DNA of 13,630 nucleotides from CAZCZR01 sp964503455 (GTDB taxonomy: Bacteria > Bacillota > Clostridia > UBA1381), in the NCBI GenBank assembly GCA_964503455.1, contig CAZCZR010000048.1:1-13630 (forward strand), given 5' to 3'. The translations under genes were made by a program, and so were the position numbers. Below, in pieces: positions 7,101-13,630 of the stretch. Numbering within the stretch: position 1 is the first letter of the stretch; each line of letters begins with the position of its first letter. The notes under the pieces were generated by a model, which was not told where the DNA came from, made no database searches, and was given only the letters and a program-made list of their open reading frames with translations.

Positions 7101-7607
7101 ATTGTCTTTTCCGAATATATCAATGTGGCGCTTCGCTGCCTCGACAGCGTCATCGTATCTGTCCGCCGCCAAAAGCTTTGGTATCTCTCCGCCCAAGCAC
7201 GCCGACAGAGCGATCAACCCCTCGGAATGCTCGCGCAGTATATCCATATCCACGCGCGGCTTATAGTAAAAGCCGTCCAAAAATCCCGCCGATACTATCC
7301 GGATAAGATTTTTATATCCGGTCTGATTTTCCGCCAGAAGCACCAGATGATTTGTCTTGTTGTCAACGCCGTGTACCTTGTCGAGCCTCGACCCCGGCGC
7401 CACATACACCTCGCAGCCTATTACCGGATGTATTCCCGCCGCCAGAGCGGCCTTGTAAAACGCCACCGCCCCGTACATAACGCCATGATCGGTAATGGCT
7501 ATGGACTTCATTCCCAGCTCTTTCACTTTCGCTATTAACTTGTCAACCGGAGCCGCCCCGTCAAGCAGGCTGTACTCCGTATGAGTATGCAGATGAACAA
7601 AATCCAT
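4125..7607 (-). CDS. dnaE: DNA polymerase III alpha subunit DnaE
   Basis: 1160 residues, full length. It is the family C replicative polymerase; in Firmicutes it works beside PolC. Order of domains: PHP domain about 1-280, palm with PDIDVDF (Asp396, Asp398) and KMDFLGLRNLT (Asp548) as the three catalytic aspartates, GPGRGSAVGS at 354-363, fingers through about 800, helix-hairpin-helix region around 800-880, QIDLF at 911-915 matching the beta-clamp-binding consensus, and an OB fold about 995-1075 (LTVSGIVEQRR ... AEVIIFP). All expected PHP metal ligands seem present: His7, His9, Asp16, His41, Glu66, His87, Cys137, Asp205 and His207. GAGG lies 8 bases before the ATG. It starts 21 bases after leuB, so it is probably read from the leuC promoter, though an internal promoter cannot be excluded. 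Confidence 0.97.
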   Translation of the reverse strand: MDFVHLHTHTEYSLLDGAAPVDKLIAKVKELGMKSIAITDHGVMYGAVAFYKAALAAGIHPVIGCEVYVAPGSRLDKVHGVDNKTNHLVLLAENQTGYKNLIRIVSAGFLDGFYYKPRVDMDILREHSEGLIALSACLGGEIPKLLAADRYDDAVEAAKRHIDIFGKDNYFIEIQNHGIDTQIRILPQLVRLAKETGLGLVATNDIHYIEKKDAKYQDVLMCIQTEKTVNDENRMRFETEEFYLKSPDEMAELFSSYPDAVENTVKIAQRCNVEFDFNTRHLPSYDVPDGVTAREYLRKLCYEGIERRYSPVTKELKDRLEYELGVIESMGFVDYFLIVWDFINYAKTHGVMVGPGRGSAVGSIVSYCLGITEVDPIRYALIFERFLNPERVSMPDIDVDFAPEKRQLVIDYVTQKYGADCVSQIITFGTMKAKLAVRDVGRALDIPYGEVDRIAKLIPFDLKMTIGKALDISRELKTAYENDPKVHELLTVSQALEGLPRHASTHAAGVVITKEPILNYVPLQKNGDVVTTQFVKDEIEGLGLLKMDFLGLRNLTVIENAVNIIKKTKGIDIDIYDINYNEKQVFELISEGNTDGVFQLESGGMKQFMTDLKPDSLEDVMAGIALYRPGPMDSIPRYIANKKDPSRITYKHPLLENILKETYGCIVYQEQVLEIVRVLAGYSLGKADILRRVISKKKQEQMETERHNFIYGLEENGEIIIDGCIRRGIDEKTATDIFNEINDFANYAFNKSHAAAYAYVAYQTAYLKTFYPAEYMAALISSIGDADKIHQYINNCMDMGIKRLAPDINKSDVGFTVEKDGIRFGLSAVKNVGKGVIERLVKEREENGVFINFADFIDRMADKEMNKRALEGLIACGAFDSMGIKRSALMSVYEVVLDESIRSGRDNVRGQIDLFSLGGEKEEVSFPNIEEYPKNELLRMEKESTGMYFSGHPMQEYAEKVKEVSTCNIGEVIASAVKNEDGTYRAAENGMTDGTELTVSGIVEQRRNKTTRNNQQMAFLQLGDEYGTAEVIIFPKVYERYSHLINENEIVTVDGRLSLREDEEPKILASAVTRLEDAAKKSSRPSGGKTVYIRMEKYSKQGLRALLSEAADCAGELPLVVYFADIKKRMAAPDGVRVSGSAAAVERLEKVFGAGNVFVK

Positions 7608-7628
7608 AGCCTTTACCTCTGCGGCGCG

Positions 7629-8714
7629 TTACACGTTTGCCGCTATAAGCCGCGCGATCTCCTTTGTCCCGACCTTCTTCATGCCGTCGGACATTATATC
7701 GCCGGTCCTGTATCCTAAATCAAGCACCCTTGAAACAGCCGCCTCAACAGCGTCCGGCTCCTCTTTCATATCGAGAGAATAGCGCAAAAGCATTGCCGCC
7801 GACAATATCGTAGCGATCGGATTAGCAATATCCATGCCCGCAATATCGGGAGCGCTTCCGCCGCTCGGCTCGTACAGGCCGAAGCTCGTTTCGTTAAGGC
7901 TTGCCGACGGCAGCATACCGATGGAGCCTGTTATCATAGACGCCTCGTCCGAAAGTATATCGCCGAACATATTCTCCGTCACCATTACGTCAAACTGCGC
8001 CGGATCGCGAACCAGCTGCATAGCCGCATTGTCTACCAGCATATGCTCCACGGTTACATCAGGGTAATCCTTTGCCGTTTCGTTCACGATCTTTCTCCAC
8101 AGGCGCGATGAGTCAAGCACGTTTGCCTTGTCAACGCTTGTTACCTTCTTTCTGCGCTTCATGGCAACCTCAAAAGCGCGCACGGCGATCCTTCTTATCT
8201 CATTTTCGTTATATGAAAGCGTATCAACCGCCGTCATTACGCCGCCGATCTCTTCTGTCTTTCTTTCACCGAAATACAGTCCGCCCGTAAGCTCGCGCAT
8301 TATAAGCATATCGAAGCCTTTCGCGCTTATCTCCTCCTTAAGAGGGCACGCGCCCGAAAGCTGCGGGTATAAAAGGCACGGTCTTAAATTCGCGAACAGT
8401 CCCAGTTCCTTGCGTATCTTTAAAAGTCCCGCCTCGGGTCTTAGCTGAGCCGGAAGCTTATACCACGGCGATGTTGTCGTATTTCCGCCTATGGAACCCA
8501 TTAATACGGCGTCGGACTTCCTGCAGACCTCTAAGGTTTCGTCCGGAAGAGGCACGCCCACTGCGTCTATAGCGCAGCCGCCCATAAGCACCTTGGTATA
8601 ATTGAAAGTATGACCGTATTTTTCCGCCACAGCGTCAAGCACCGTTACAGCGCCCGCGACTATCTCAGGACCTATCCCGTCGCCCGGAATAAGCGCGATA
8701 TTAAATTCCGCCAT
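7629..8714 (-). CDS. leuB: 3-isopropylmalate dehydrogenase
   Basis: 361 residues, the usual length. It oxidises and decarboxylates 3-isopropylmalate with NAD+ to 2-oxoisocaproate, the third specific step of leucine synthesis. Visible motifs: IPGDGIGPEI near the N-terminus, the substrate arginines in LLKIRKELGLFANLRP and LIMREL, YFGE, VDKANVL (Lys196), the signature NMFGDILSDEAS with metal-binding Asp252 and Asp256, and EPSGGSAPDIAG for NAD+ binding. The EPSGGS form resembles the E. coli version (EPAGGS) more than the EPVHGS of Bacillus. Its ATG overlaps the leuD stop by one base (TAATG), and GGGAGG 9 bases upstream lies inside the leuD 3' end, so the two are translationally coupled. Confidence 0.97.
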   Translation of the reverse strand: MAEFNIALIPGDGIGPEIVAGAVTVLDAVAEKYGHTFNYTKVLMGGCAIDAVGVPLPDETLEVCRKSDAVLMGSIGGNTTTSPWYKLPAQLRPEAGLLKIRKELGLFANLRPCLLYPQLSGACPLKEEISAKGFDMLIMRELTGGLYFGERKTEEIGGVMTAVDTLSYNENEIRRIAVRAFEVAMKRRKKVTSVDKANVLDSSRLWRKIVNETAKDYPDVTVEHMLVDNAAMQLVRDPAQFDVMVTENMFGDILSDEASMITGSIGMLPSASLNETSFGLYEPSGGSAPDIAGMDIANPIATILSAAMLLRYSLDMKEEPDAVEAAVSRVLDLGYRTGDIMSDGMKKVGTKEIARLIAANV

Positions 8715-9205
8715 TATTTGCTGCCTCCCTTGATTTGGGCTATAAGACCGCCCGCATTTATTATTTCCTGCATGAACGGCGGAAATGCGACCGCCTGATA
8801 TGTTTTTCCCTTTGTTATGTTCGTGATAACGCCGGAATCAAAATCCACCGATACCTCGTCCCCGTTATCTATATCGGCCGAAGCCTCCGCACATTCAAGT
8901 ATGGGCAAACCGATATTTATCGAATTTCTGAAAAATATCCTTGCGAAGTCCTTTGCTATAACGCATGAAATGCCGCTTGCCTTTATGGCTATAGGCGCGT
9001 GTTCTCTTGAGGATCCGCAGCCGAAGTTCGCTCCGCCGACCATAATGTCGCCCGGCTTTATCTTGTTCGCAAATTCAGTGTCTATATCCTCCATGCAGTG
9101 CTTCGCAAGCTCGGCGTGATCCTGTGTATTCAGATACCTTGCCGGTATGATAACATCGGTGTCTATGTTATCTCCGTATTTTATTACTGTTCCCTGTGCT
9201 TTCAT
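8714..9205 (-). CDS. leuD: 3-isopropylmalate dehydratase, small subunit
   Basis: 163 residues, the short form typical of Clostridia and archaea rather than the roughly 200-residue enterobacterial form. With LeuC it isomerises 2-isopropylmalate to 3-isopropylmalate. DTDVIIPARYLN at the N-terminus and YLNTQD (24-29) form the substrate-recognition loop; YL-type loops favour isopropylmalate among the homoaconitase/isopropylmalate isomerase relatives. GGANFGCGSSREHAP (57-71) is the aconitase swivel-domain active-site motif. AGGAGG lies 7 bases before the ATG and the leuC stop codon forms part of it (TAAGGAGG), with a 12-base gap. The 3' end overlaps leuB by one base. Confidence 0.96.
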   Translation of the reverse strand: MKAQGTVIKYGDNIDTDVIIPARYLNTQDHAELAKHCMEDIDTEFANKIKPGDIMVGGANFGCGSSREHAPIAIKASGISCVIAKDFARIFFRNSINIGLPILECAEASADIDNGDEVSVDFDSGVITNITKGKTYQAVAFPPFMQEIINAGGLIAQIKGGSK

Positions 9206-9217
9206 CTGCTTTCCTCC

Positions 9218-10480
9218 TTACATGATCTCTTCCGGCGCCGTGATTTTGCCCGTAACGGCGCTTGCCGCCGCGACCTCCGGCGATGCGAGATAGACCTCGC
9301 TGTCAACATGACCCATACGTCCGAGGAAGTTTCTGTTCGTGGTTGAAACGCACTTTTCGCCGTGAGCGAGTATTCCCATATATCCGCCCAGACACGGTCC
9401 GCACGTAGGCGCCGAAACAACGCATCCGGCTTCTATAAAATCGGTCAGATAACCCGCTTTAAGGCTTTCAAGATAAACCCTTTGAGTCGCGGGTATAACT
9501 ATGACTCTTATCCCCGGCTTTACCTTTTTGCCGCGAAGAATATCGGCGGCAGCCTTCATATCGCCCAGACGTCCGTTTGTGCAGGAGCCTATGACCACCT
9601 GATCGATCTCAATATCGCCCCAGTTTTCGGGAGTGCGCGCGTTTTCGGGCAAATGCGGAAAAGCCACCGTGTGCGGCACCTGCGAAAGGTCTATGTCAAT
9701 GACCTGCGAGTACTCCGCGTCCTCATCGGCTGTAAATATCTCATATGTCTTGGAGGAATGTTCCTTCATATATTCTATCGTAAGCTCATCCACTTCAAAA
9801 ATACCGTTTTTAGCTCCGGCTTCTATAGCCATGTTTGCAACTGTGAACCTGTCGTCCATAGTAAGGCTATGCACGCCCTCGCCCACAAATTCCATCGACT
9901 TGTAAAGCGCTCCGTCTACGCCTATCATGCCTATTATATGCAGGATAAGATCCTTGCCGCTTACATATTTGTTCAGCTTGCCCGTAAGATTGAACTTTAT
10001 AGCCTCCGGCACCTTGAACCACGCCTTGCCCGTAGCCATGCCCGCAGCCATATCCGTCGAGCCGACTCCGGTCGAAAACGCTCCCAGCGCGCCGTAGGTA
10101 CACGTATGCGAGTCAGCTCCTATTACAACGTCGCCCGCCACAACAAGACCTTTTTCCGGCAGCAGAGCGTGTTCTATGCCGACTTCGCCCACTTCAAAAT
10201 AATTTACTATATCCTGTTCACGGGCAAAAGTCCTTACCTTAAGAGCCTGCTCCGCGGATTTTATATCCTTGTTCGGAACGAAATGATCCGGTACAAGAGC
10301 TATCTTTGCACGATCGAACACCTTGTCGATGCCGATCTTATCAAACTCATTTATAGCCACCGGCGCGGTAATGTCGTTACCGAGAACAAGGCTCAGCTCC
10401 GCCATTATCAGATCTCCGGCCGATACTCTGTCCATACCCGCCGCTTTGGCAAGTATTTTCTGAGTCATTGTCATACTCAT
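9218..10480 (-). CDS. leuC: 3-isopropylmalate dehydratase, large subunit (4Fe-4S)
   Basis: 420 residues, the short HACN-type large subunit that matches the short LeuD next to it. It carries the aconitase-type [4Fe-4S] cluster; ligands are Cys300 in VIGSCTNGR and Cys360 and Cys363 in APTCGPCLGG. GADSHTCTYGALGAFSTGVGS in the first third and NRNFLGRMG near the end are further family motifs. The start at 10480 (MSMTMTQKILAKAAG) agrees with the usual start of relatives. AAAGGA lies 11 bases upstream, while a GTG at 10489 is only 2 bases from it. First gene of leuC-leuD-leuB; leuA is not in the window. Confidence 0.96.
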   Translation of the reverse strand: MSMTMTQKILAKAAGMDRVSAGDLIMAELSLVLGNDITAPVAINEFDKIGIDKVFDRAKIALVPDHFVPNKDIKSAEQALKVRTFAREQDIVNYFEVGEVGIEHALLPEKGLVVAGDVVIGADSHTCTYGALGAFSTGVGSTDMAAGMATGKAWFKVPEAIKFNLTGKLNKYVSGKDLILHIIGMIGVDGALYKSMEFVGEGVHSLTMDDRFTVANMAIEAGAKNGIFEVDELTIEYMKEHSSKTYEIFTADEDAEYSQVIDIDLSQVPHTVAFPHLPENARTPENWGDIEIDQVVIGSCTNGRLGDMKAAADILRGKKVKPGIRVIVIPATQRVYLESLKAGYLTDFIEAGCVVSAPTCGPCLGGYMGILAHGEKCVSTTNRNFLGRMGHVDSEVYLASPEVAAASAVTGKITAPEEIM

Positions 10481-10517
10481 TTTCAACACTTTCCTTTCGT
10501 ATATTTATGCTTTAATA

Positions 10518-10546
10518 ATTATAACATTTTTTCGGTAAAAATGCAA
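10518..10546 (-). promoter_or_regulatory. Extended -10 promoter for leuCDB(-dnaE)
   Basis: On the minus strand TTGCAT (10546-10541) and a perfect TATAAT (10523-10518) are 17 bases apart, and TG one base before the -10 makes an extended -10 element. The predicted start is near 10511, about 30 bases before leuC. That leader is too short for a T-box, a leucine leader peptide or an attenuator. It lies in the 85-base gap after pepD, where no terminator is seen, so read-through from pepD is possible. Confidence 0.75.
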
Positions 10547-10565
10547 TAGTTTCAGCAAAAAAATA

Positions 10566-11990
10566 CTACTCCTCAAGTATCGCCTTCACGTACTCGTACA
10601 CTCTTTTTACCGACTTTATTTCAAGACGCTCCTTCGGCGAATGTACATCGAGGATATTCGGTCCCACAGACACACATTCAAGCTCCGGTCTTTTTGCCGC
10701 GAACAGCCCGCACTCCAGTCCGGCGTGAATGATCTCAACACGCATATCATCGCCGTACATTCTGCGGTAGACGTCCATGCACGTCCTCATAAATTGCGAA
10801 TCCGGCATATATTCCCACGCGGGATATTCGCTCACACGTTCCGCGCTTCCTCCCGCAAGCTCCGAAAGCGCGCCAAGGCGCTCGAAAAGCTCATATTTTC
10901 TCGAATTGACAGAGCTTCTTATAAGGAACACCGCCTCAAGCGCATTGTCTGTAAGGCTTGCTTTTCCGATATTCAGCGATGTTTCGGTAAGTCCGTTTAT
11001 CTCCGCCGATCTGTTTTGCACCCCGTCCGGCGCAGCGATCAGAAAATCCGTTATACGCCTGCTGTCCTTCTCCGCAAGCGCGGTCTGCGCCGCACTGCCA
11101 AGCCTTGTGAATACTATCCGCGCATCCGCGTCGCTTGCGCGGTACTCCGTCTTTAAAGCCGCGTTTAAATTGAAAACGCGTTCCTCCAAAGCGTCTGCAT
11201 CCTCGGTCAAAAGCTCCGCCGCGGCATATGACGGGATTACATTATCCTTTCCTCCGCCAAATAAGCTCACAAGTCTGAAATTTATGCCCGCAAGCGCCCT
11301 TGCAAGCAGCTTTACGGCATTGCCTCTGCACTTGTCTATCTCTGTGCCGGAGTGTCCTCCTTTCAGACCGCATACCTCTATCCTGACTTTTTCTCCTTCA
11401 GCATTTTCTTTTTCAAAAGGTATCCTGCACACAACGCGCATACCTCCGGCGCAGCCTGCCGTAAGGATTCCTTCCTCCTCCGAATCTATATTCAAAAGCC
11501 TGTTCCCCCGCAGCTGCGACATATCGAAGTCCGCCGCCCCGAACATACCTGTTTCCTCATCCGCTGTAAGCAGCACCTCAAGCTCCGGATGCGATATGCT
11601 CTCATCCGCAAGCAGCGCGAGCGCCATAGCCGCCGCTATCCCGTCATCCGCTCCCAGAGTTGTTCCCTCGGCAAATACATATTCGCCGTCGGTGCGAGCG
11701 TCTATACCCTCTGACAGGAAATCAATCTCTTTGCCGTCCGCCGCCTCGCATACCATATCCAGATGCCCTTGTATCACGATACCCGGCTTGTTTTCATACC
11801 CGCGTGAGGCTTTCTTTCGTATAAGAACGTTATTCAATCCGTCGCGATACGCCTCAAGACCGCGCTTCTTTGCAAATTCCATGCAATACTCGCTTATTGC
11901 GCGGGTATTGCCCGATCCGTGAGGTATCGCGCATATGTCCTCAAAATAGCCGAACACCTCGGCCGGCTCCTGATCCGATAATTTCTTCAT
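10566..11990 (-). CDS. pepD: Aminoacyl-histidine dipeptidase (peptidase M20C)
   Basis: 474 residues, near the E. coli PepD length of 485. A cytoplasmic two-zinc exopeptidase that splits Xaa-His and related dipeptides. Zinc and catalytic residues are in place: GHLDMV (His76), GADDGIAAA (Asp115), TADEETGMFGA (Glu145 catalytic, Glu146 ligand), LNIDSEEEG (Asp169) and DVHSPKERL (His450). GLKGGHSGTEID is the lid-domain motif. The start at 11990 is chosen because AGGAGGGA lies 7 bases upstream and because the longer frame from 12023 would include the promoter -10 box. It is flanked by a terminator upstream and its own promoter, so it is a separate unit. It may release amino acids from imported or recycled peptides. 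Confidence 0.94.
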   Translation of the reverse strand: MKKLSDQEPAEVFGYFEDICAIPHGSGNTRAISEYCMEFAKKRGLEAYRDGLNNVLIRKKASRGYENKPGIVIQGHLDMVCEAADGKEIDFLSEGIDARTDGEYVFAEGTTLGADDGIAAAMALALLADESISHPELEVLLTADEETGMFGAADFDMSQLRGNRLLNIDSEEEGILTAGCAGGMRVVCRIPFEKENAEGEKVRIEVCGLKGGHSGTEIDKCRGNAVKLLARALAGINFRLVSLFGGGKDNVIPSYAAAELLTEDADALEERVFNLNAALKTEYRASDADARIVFTRLGSAAQTALAEKDSRRITDFLIAAPDGVQNRSAEINGLTETSLNIGKASLTDNALEAVFLIRSSVNSRKYELFERLGALSELAGGSAERVSEYPAWEYMPDSQFMRTCMDVYRRMYGDDMRVEIIHAGLECGLFAAKRPELECVSVGPNILDVHSPKERLEIKSVKRVYEYVKAILEE

Positions 11991-12011
11991 TGCAGTCCCT
12001 CCTACCATGTC

Positions 12012-12040
12012 AGTATACCACATTTATCAAAAATAATCAA
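12012..12040 (-). promoter_or_regulatory. Sigma-A-type promoter for pepD
   Basis: TTGATT (12040-12035) and TATACT (12017-12012) on the minus strand with exactly 17 bases between. The predicted start is near 12005, giving a very short leader of about 15 bases that holds little besides the ribosome binding site. It lies just after the terminator of the SLH gene. Confidence 0.75.
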
Positions 12041-12061
12041 GGGCGCGTGCGAAAAGGCACT

Positions 12062-12093
12062 AAAAAACCGCCTCCGCATTGCTGCGGAGACGG
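12062..12093 (-). terminator. Intrinsic terminator of the SLH-protein gene
   Basis: On the minus strand an 11-bp stem CCGTCTCCGCA / TGCGGAGGCGG (one G-U pair) closes on a GCAA loop, a stable GNRA-type tetraloop, and is followed directly by six U residues. It starts 12 bases after the stop codon. This is the clearest terminator in the window. Confidence 0.92.
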
Positions 12094-12105
12094 TAATTAT
12101 TTAAA

Positions 12106-13630
12106 TTAGAAGTTCCAAGTTGTTATGTTGGTCATCGATACCTTGAAGATATTGAAGATCGCAACTGCAGCCTGAGCTCTTGTTGTGTAAGCCTGCGGCT
12201 CGAACATTGAATCTCCTGTGCCCTTCATGATGTCAGCCTGCTGCATTCTGTATACAGGTGTCTGAGCATATTCTGTAATTTCAGCTTCATCTGCATACGT
12301 CATTATAGCTGCTGTCGAAGCCAGCGGGATCGACAGTACGTCTGCTGCTCTGAACAGCATCGTAGCCATATCCTGACGGGTGATCGAAGCATCCGGATCG
12401 AACATACCGTAGCCTATACCTGTTACAATACCAAGCTTCTGAGCTGTTGCCACATACGGAGCATACCATGCATCCGCAGCTACATCAGTGAAGTCAAGCG
12501 TTGCCGTTGTATCAAGAACATCCATTGCCTCAATGATCAGCTTAGCAAACTGCGCTCTTGTTACATTAGCATCAGGATCGTAGAGGTTATTGCCTACGCC
12601 TGCGATAATGTTACGTACCGACAGAGCGCTTATAGCCTCTCTTGCCCATGCCTGCGATACATCATCATACGATGCAAGCGGCTGTTCAACTATCGCATAC
12701 TGAACCGCTGTATCCTTCAATGCCGCATTCATCTGCGAACCGTCGTAGAGCGATCTCTTAACGATCTCGCCTGTTGACTGGTTAACAGCTACTACATTGT
12801 AAAGGTTCTGAGCGCTTGCAAGCGTGTACTTCGCCTTTACAAGTACCGGGTCGAAGCCTGTGTAGCTCGTCTTTTCAACGCCGTTTACCTTGACGTCAGC
12901 CTTGAATACGTTGCCTGTAAGCGTACCGCCGTATGTCGGTGTTCCGCCCTTGGCAAGTTCAGCCGCACTCAACTTAACCGAGAATCCTGTCGTTGTTGTG
13001 CCTGTGCCATACATAGCCCAGTACCAGTCATCATCGCTTGACGACGATGATCCGCCGCTGCCGCCGCTGAGGCTTCCGGGTGTCGAAGGCTTCTTTGTCG
13101 GTGAGCTTGTCGGTGATGACGTCGGCTCTTCTGTCGGCGAAGGTGTCGGCGAAGGCGAAGGTGTCGGTGTATTCAAACCGTTTACAGGAATGTCGTTAGA
13201 GCCTTCAACCTCTATCGTACCTGTTTCACCGGGTTCTGCAACCGCGACTGCCGCGTTGATAACGCCTACGTTATCATTCAATACGTTCAGCTTCAGGCCG
13301 TTAATAACATCGCTTATCGGATCGGTGTAACCGTTAATCAGGTTAGCATACTCGTCAGCTGTAAGCTCCTCGCCGTTGTATGTAGCAACGAAGTCTACGC
13401 CGTATACAAGCTCAATCTCGTTACCGTCCTTATCAACAGCTGTGATTACGAGGTACTGGTTGCCTGATGTATCCTTAGCAACTTCTGTGATCTGCGCATC
13501 CGTGAAGCCGTCCTTAATAGCTACAACTACCTTAGGAGCGGTTGTAGGCGAAGCCGTCGGTGTAGCTTCCTCGGCTACCTCAACCGTAAATACCGGCTTA
13601 ACCATCTGAATCGTAGCAGGATCATCACTG
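12106..13630 (-). CDS. SLH-domain cell-surface protein, N-terminus beyond the window
   Basis: The frame stays open to the window edge (residues SDDPATIQ precede the first internal Met at 13605), so this is a 5'-truncated gene with at least 508 residues visible and no signal peptide in view. From the Met at 13605: a Thr/Pro patch at 14-24, a beta-rich domain about 25-140, a Thr/Pro/Ser linker at 146-177, a Gly/Ser tract with DDDWYW at 178-196, a beta-rich domain about 205-312, then three SLH modules at about 314-367, 370-425 and 435-490. The TRAQ, TRQD and TRAQ motifs keep the arginine in each module; SLH modules of this kind anchor proteins non-covalently to secondary cell-wall polymer. The end (NITTWNF) follows the third module directly. 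Codons are less GC-rich at third positions than in the neighbours, which fits high expression but is not proof. The function of the outer part is not recognised. Confidence 0.9.
   Translation of the reverse strand, partial: SDDPATIQMVKPVFTVEVAEEATPTASPTTAPKVVVAIKDGFTDAQITEVAKDTSGNQYLVITAVDKDGNEIELVYGVDFVATYNGEELTADEYANLINGYTDPISDVINGLKLNVLNDNVGVINAAVAVAEPGETGTIEVEGSNDIPVNGLNTPTPSPSPTPSPTEEPTSSPTSSPTKKPSTPGSLSGGSGGSSSSSDDDWYWAMYGTGTTTTGFSVKLSAAELAKGGTPTYGGTLTGNVFKADVKVNGVEKTSYTGFDPVLVKAKYTLASAQNLYNVVAVNQSTGEIVKRSLYDGSQMNAALKDTAVQYAIVEQPLASYDDVSQAWAREAISALSVRNIIAGVGNNLYDPDANVTRAQFAKLIIEAMDVLDTTATLDFTDVAADAWYAPYVATAQKLGIVTGIGYGMFDPDASITRQDMATMLFRAADVLSIPLASTAAIMTYADEAEITEYAQTPVYRMQQADIMKGTGDSMFEPQAYTTRAQAAVAIFNIFKVSMTNITTWNF
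13027..13170 (-). repeat. Low-complexity linker repeat in the SLH protein
   Basis: The DNA encodes degenerate tandem PTPSPSPTPSP and SSPTSSPTKKP units, then a Gly/Ser/Asp tract. It repeats short GGTGTCGGCGAA-like units on the plus strand. It is a flexible, possibly glycosylated spacer between the exposed part and the wall-anchoring part, and a likely spot for length variation by slippage. Confidence 0.7.

Noticed and set aside
7834..7870. LeuB NAD-binding motif EPSGGSAPD as a possible atypical residue (Gly for His)
   Set aside because: The E. coli enzyme has the closely similar EPAGGSAPD, so this is a normal variant.
9362..10549. A 395-codon open frame on the plus strand opposite leuC
   Set aside because: It is antisense to a gene with complete iron-sulphur and active-site motifs. 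The translation is rich in Arg, His and Tyr with no recognisable motif, as expected from a mirrored coding frame.
10777..11922. A 381-codon plus-strand frame opposite pepD, very rich in Ser, Ala and Pro
   Set aside because: It mirrors a GC-rich coding gene with full zinc ligands, and its composition is typical of an antisense frame. No ribosome binding site or promoter supports it.

Overview
The window reads as chromosomal core DNA of a Gram-positive Clostridia-type Firmicute. This is inferred from strong AGGAGG-type ribosome binding sites, a dnaE / pfkA / pyk cluster, a short-type leuCD isopropylmalate isomerase, an S-layer-homology (SLH) surface protein, and a homologue of the Bacillus tryptophan RNA-binding attenuation protein TRAP (MtrB). 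All eleven genes lie on the minus strand, so transcription runs from high to low coordinates. There is no RNA gene, insertion sequence, CRISPR array or phage module, and no gene-free stretch longer than about 200 bases.

In transcription order: (1) 13630-12106 is the C-terminal part of a secreted SLH protein, cut by the window edge and closed by a strong intrinsic terminator. (2) 11990-10566 is pepD, a M20-family dipeptidase with its own sigma-A-type promoter. (3) 10480-4125 is leuC-leuD-leuB followed 21 bases later by dnaE; an extended -10 promoter sits just before leuC with only a short leader. (4) 3921-160 is a second probable operon: mtrB (TRAP), a 63-residue unknown protein, pfkA, pyk and a hotdog-fold thioesterase. 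It has a near-consensus promoter upstream of mtrB and a terminator after the thioesterase.

The most interesting point is the last operon. A tryptophan-sensing RNA-binding ring protein heads a transcription unit for the two control enzymes of lower and upper glycolysis. Pyruvate kinase consumes phosphoenolpyruvate, which is also the entry substrate of aromatic amino acid synthesis, so the linkage makes metabolic sense, although function is inferred only from position. No TRAP target site (about 9-11 spaced GAG/UAG triplets) was seen in any leader in this window, so its RNA targets must lie elsewhere. The other second-look items are a pyruvate kinase whose extra C-terminal PEP-utiliser-like domain has lost its phospho-histidine, a DnaE with an apparently intact PHP metal site, and dnaE riding behind a leucine operon.

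Several starts were moved downstream of the longest open frame because the Shine-Dalgarno sequence lies inside the longer frame: thioesterase (576), pyk (2350), pfkA (3426), leuC (10480) and pepD (11990).
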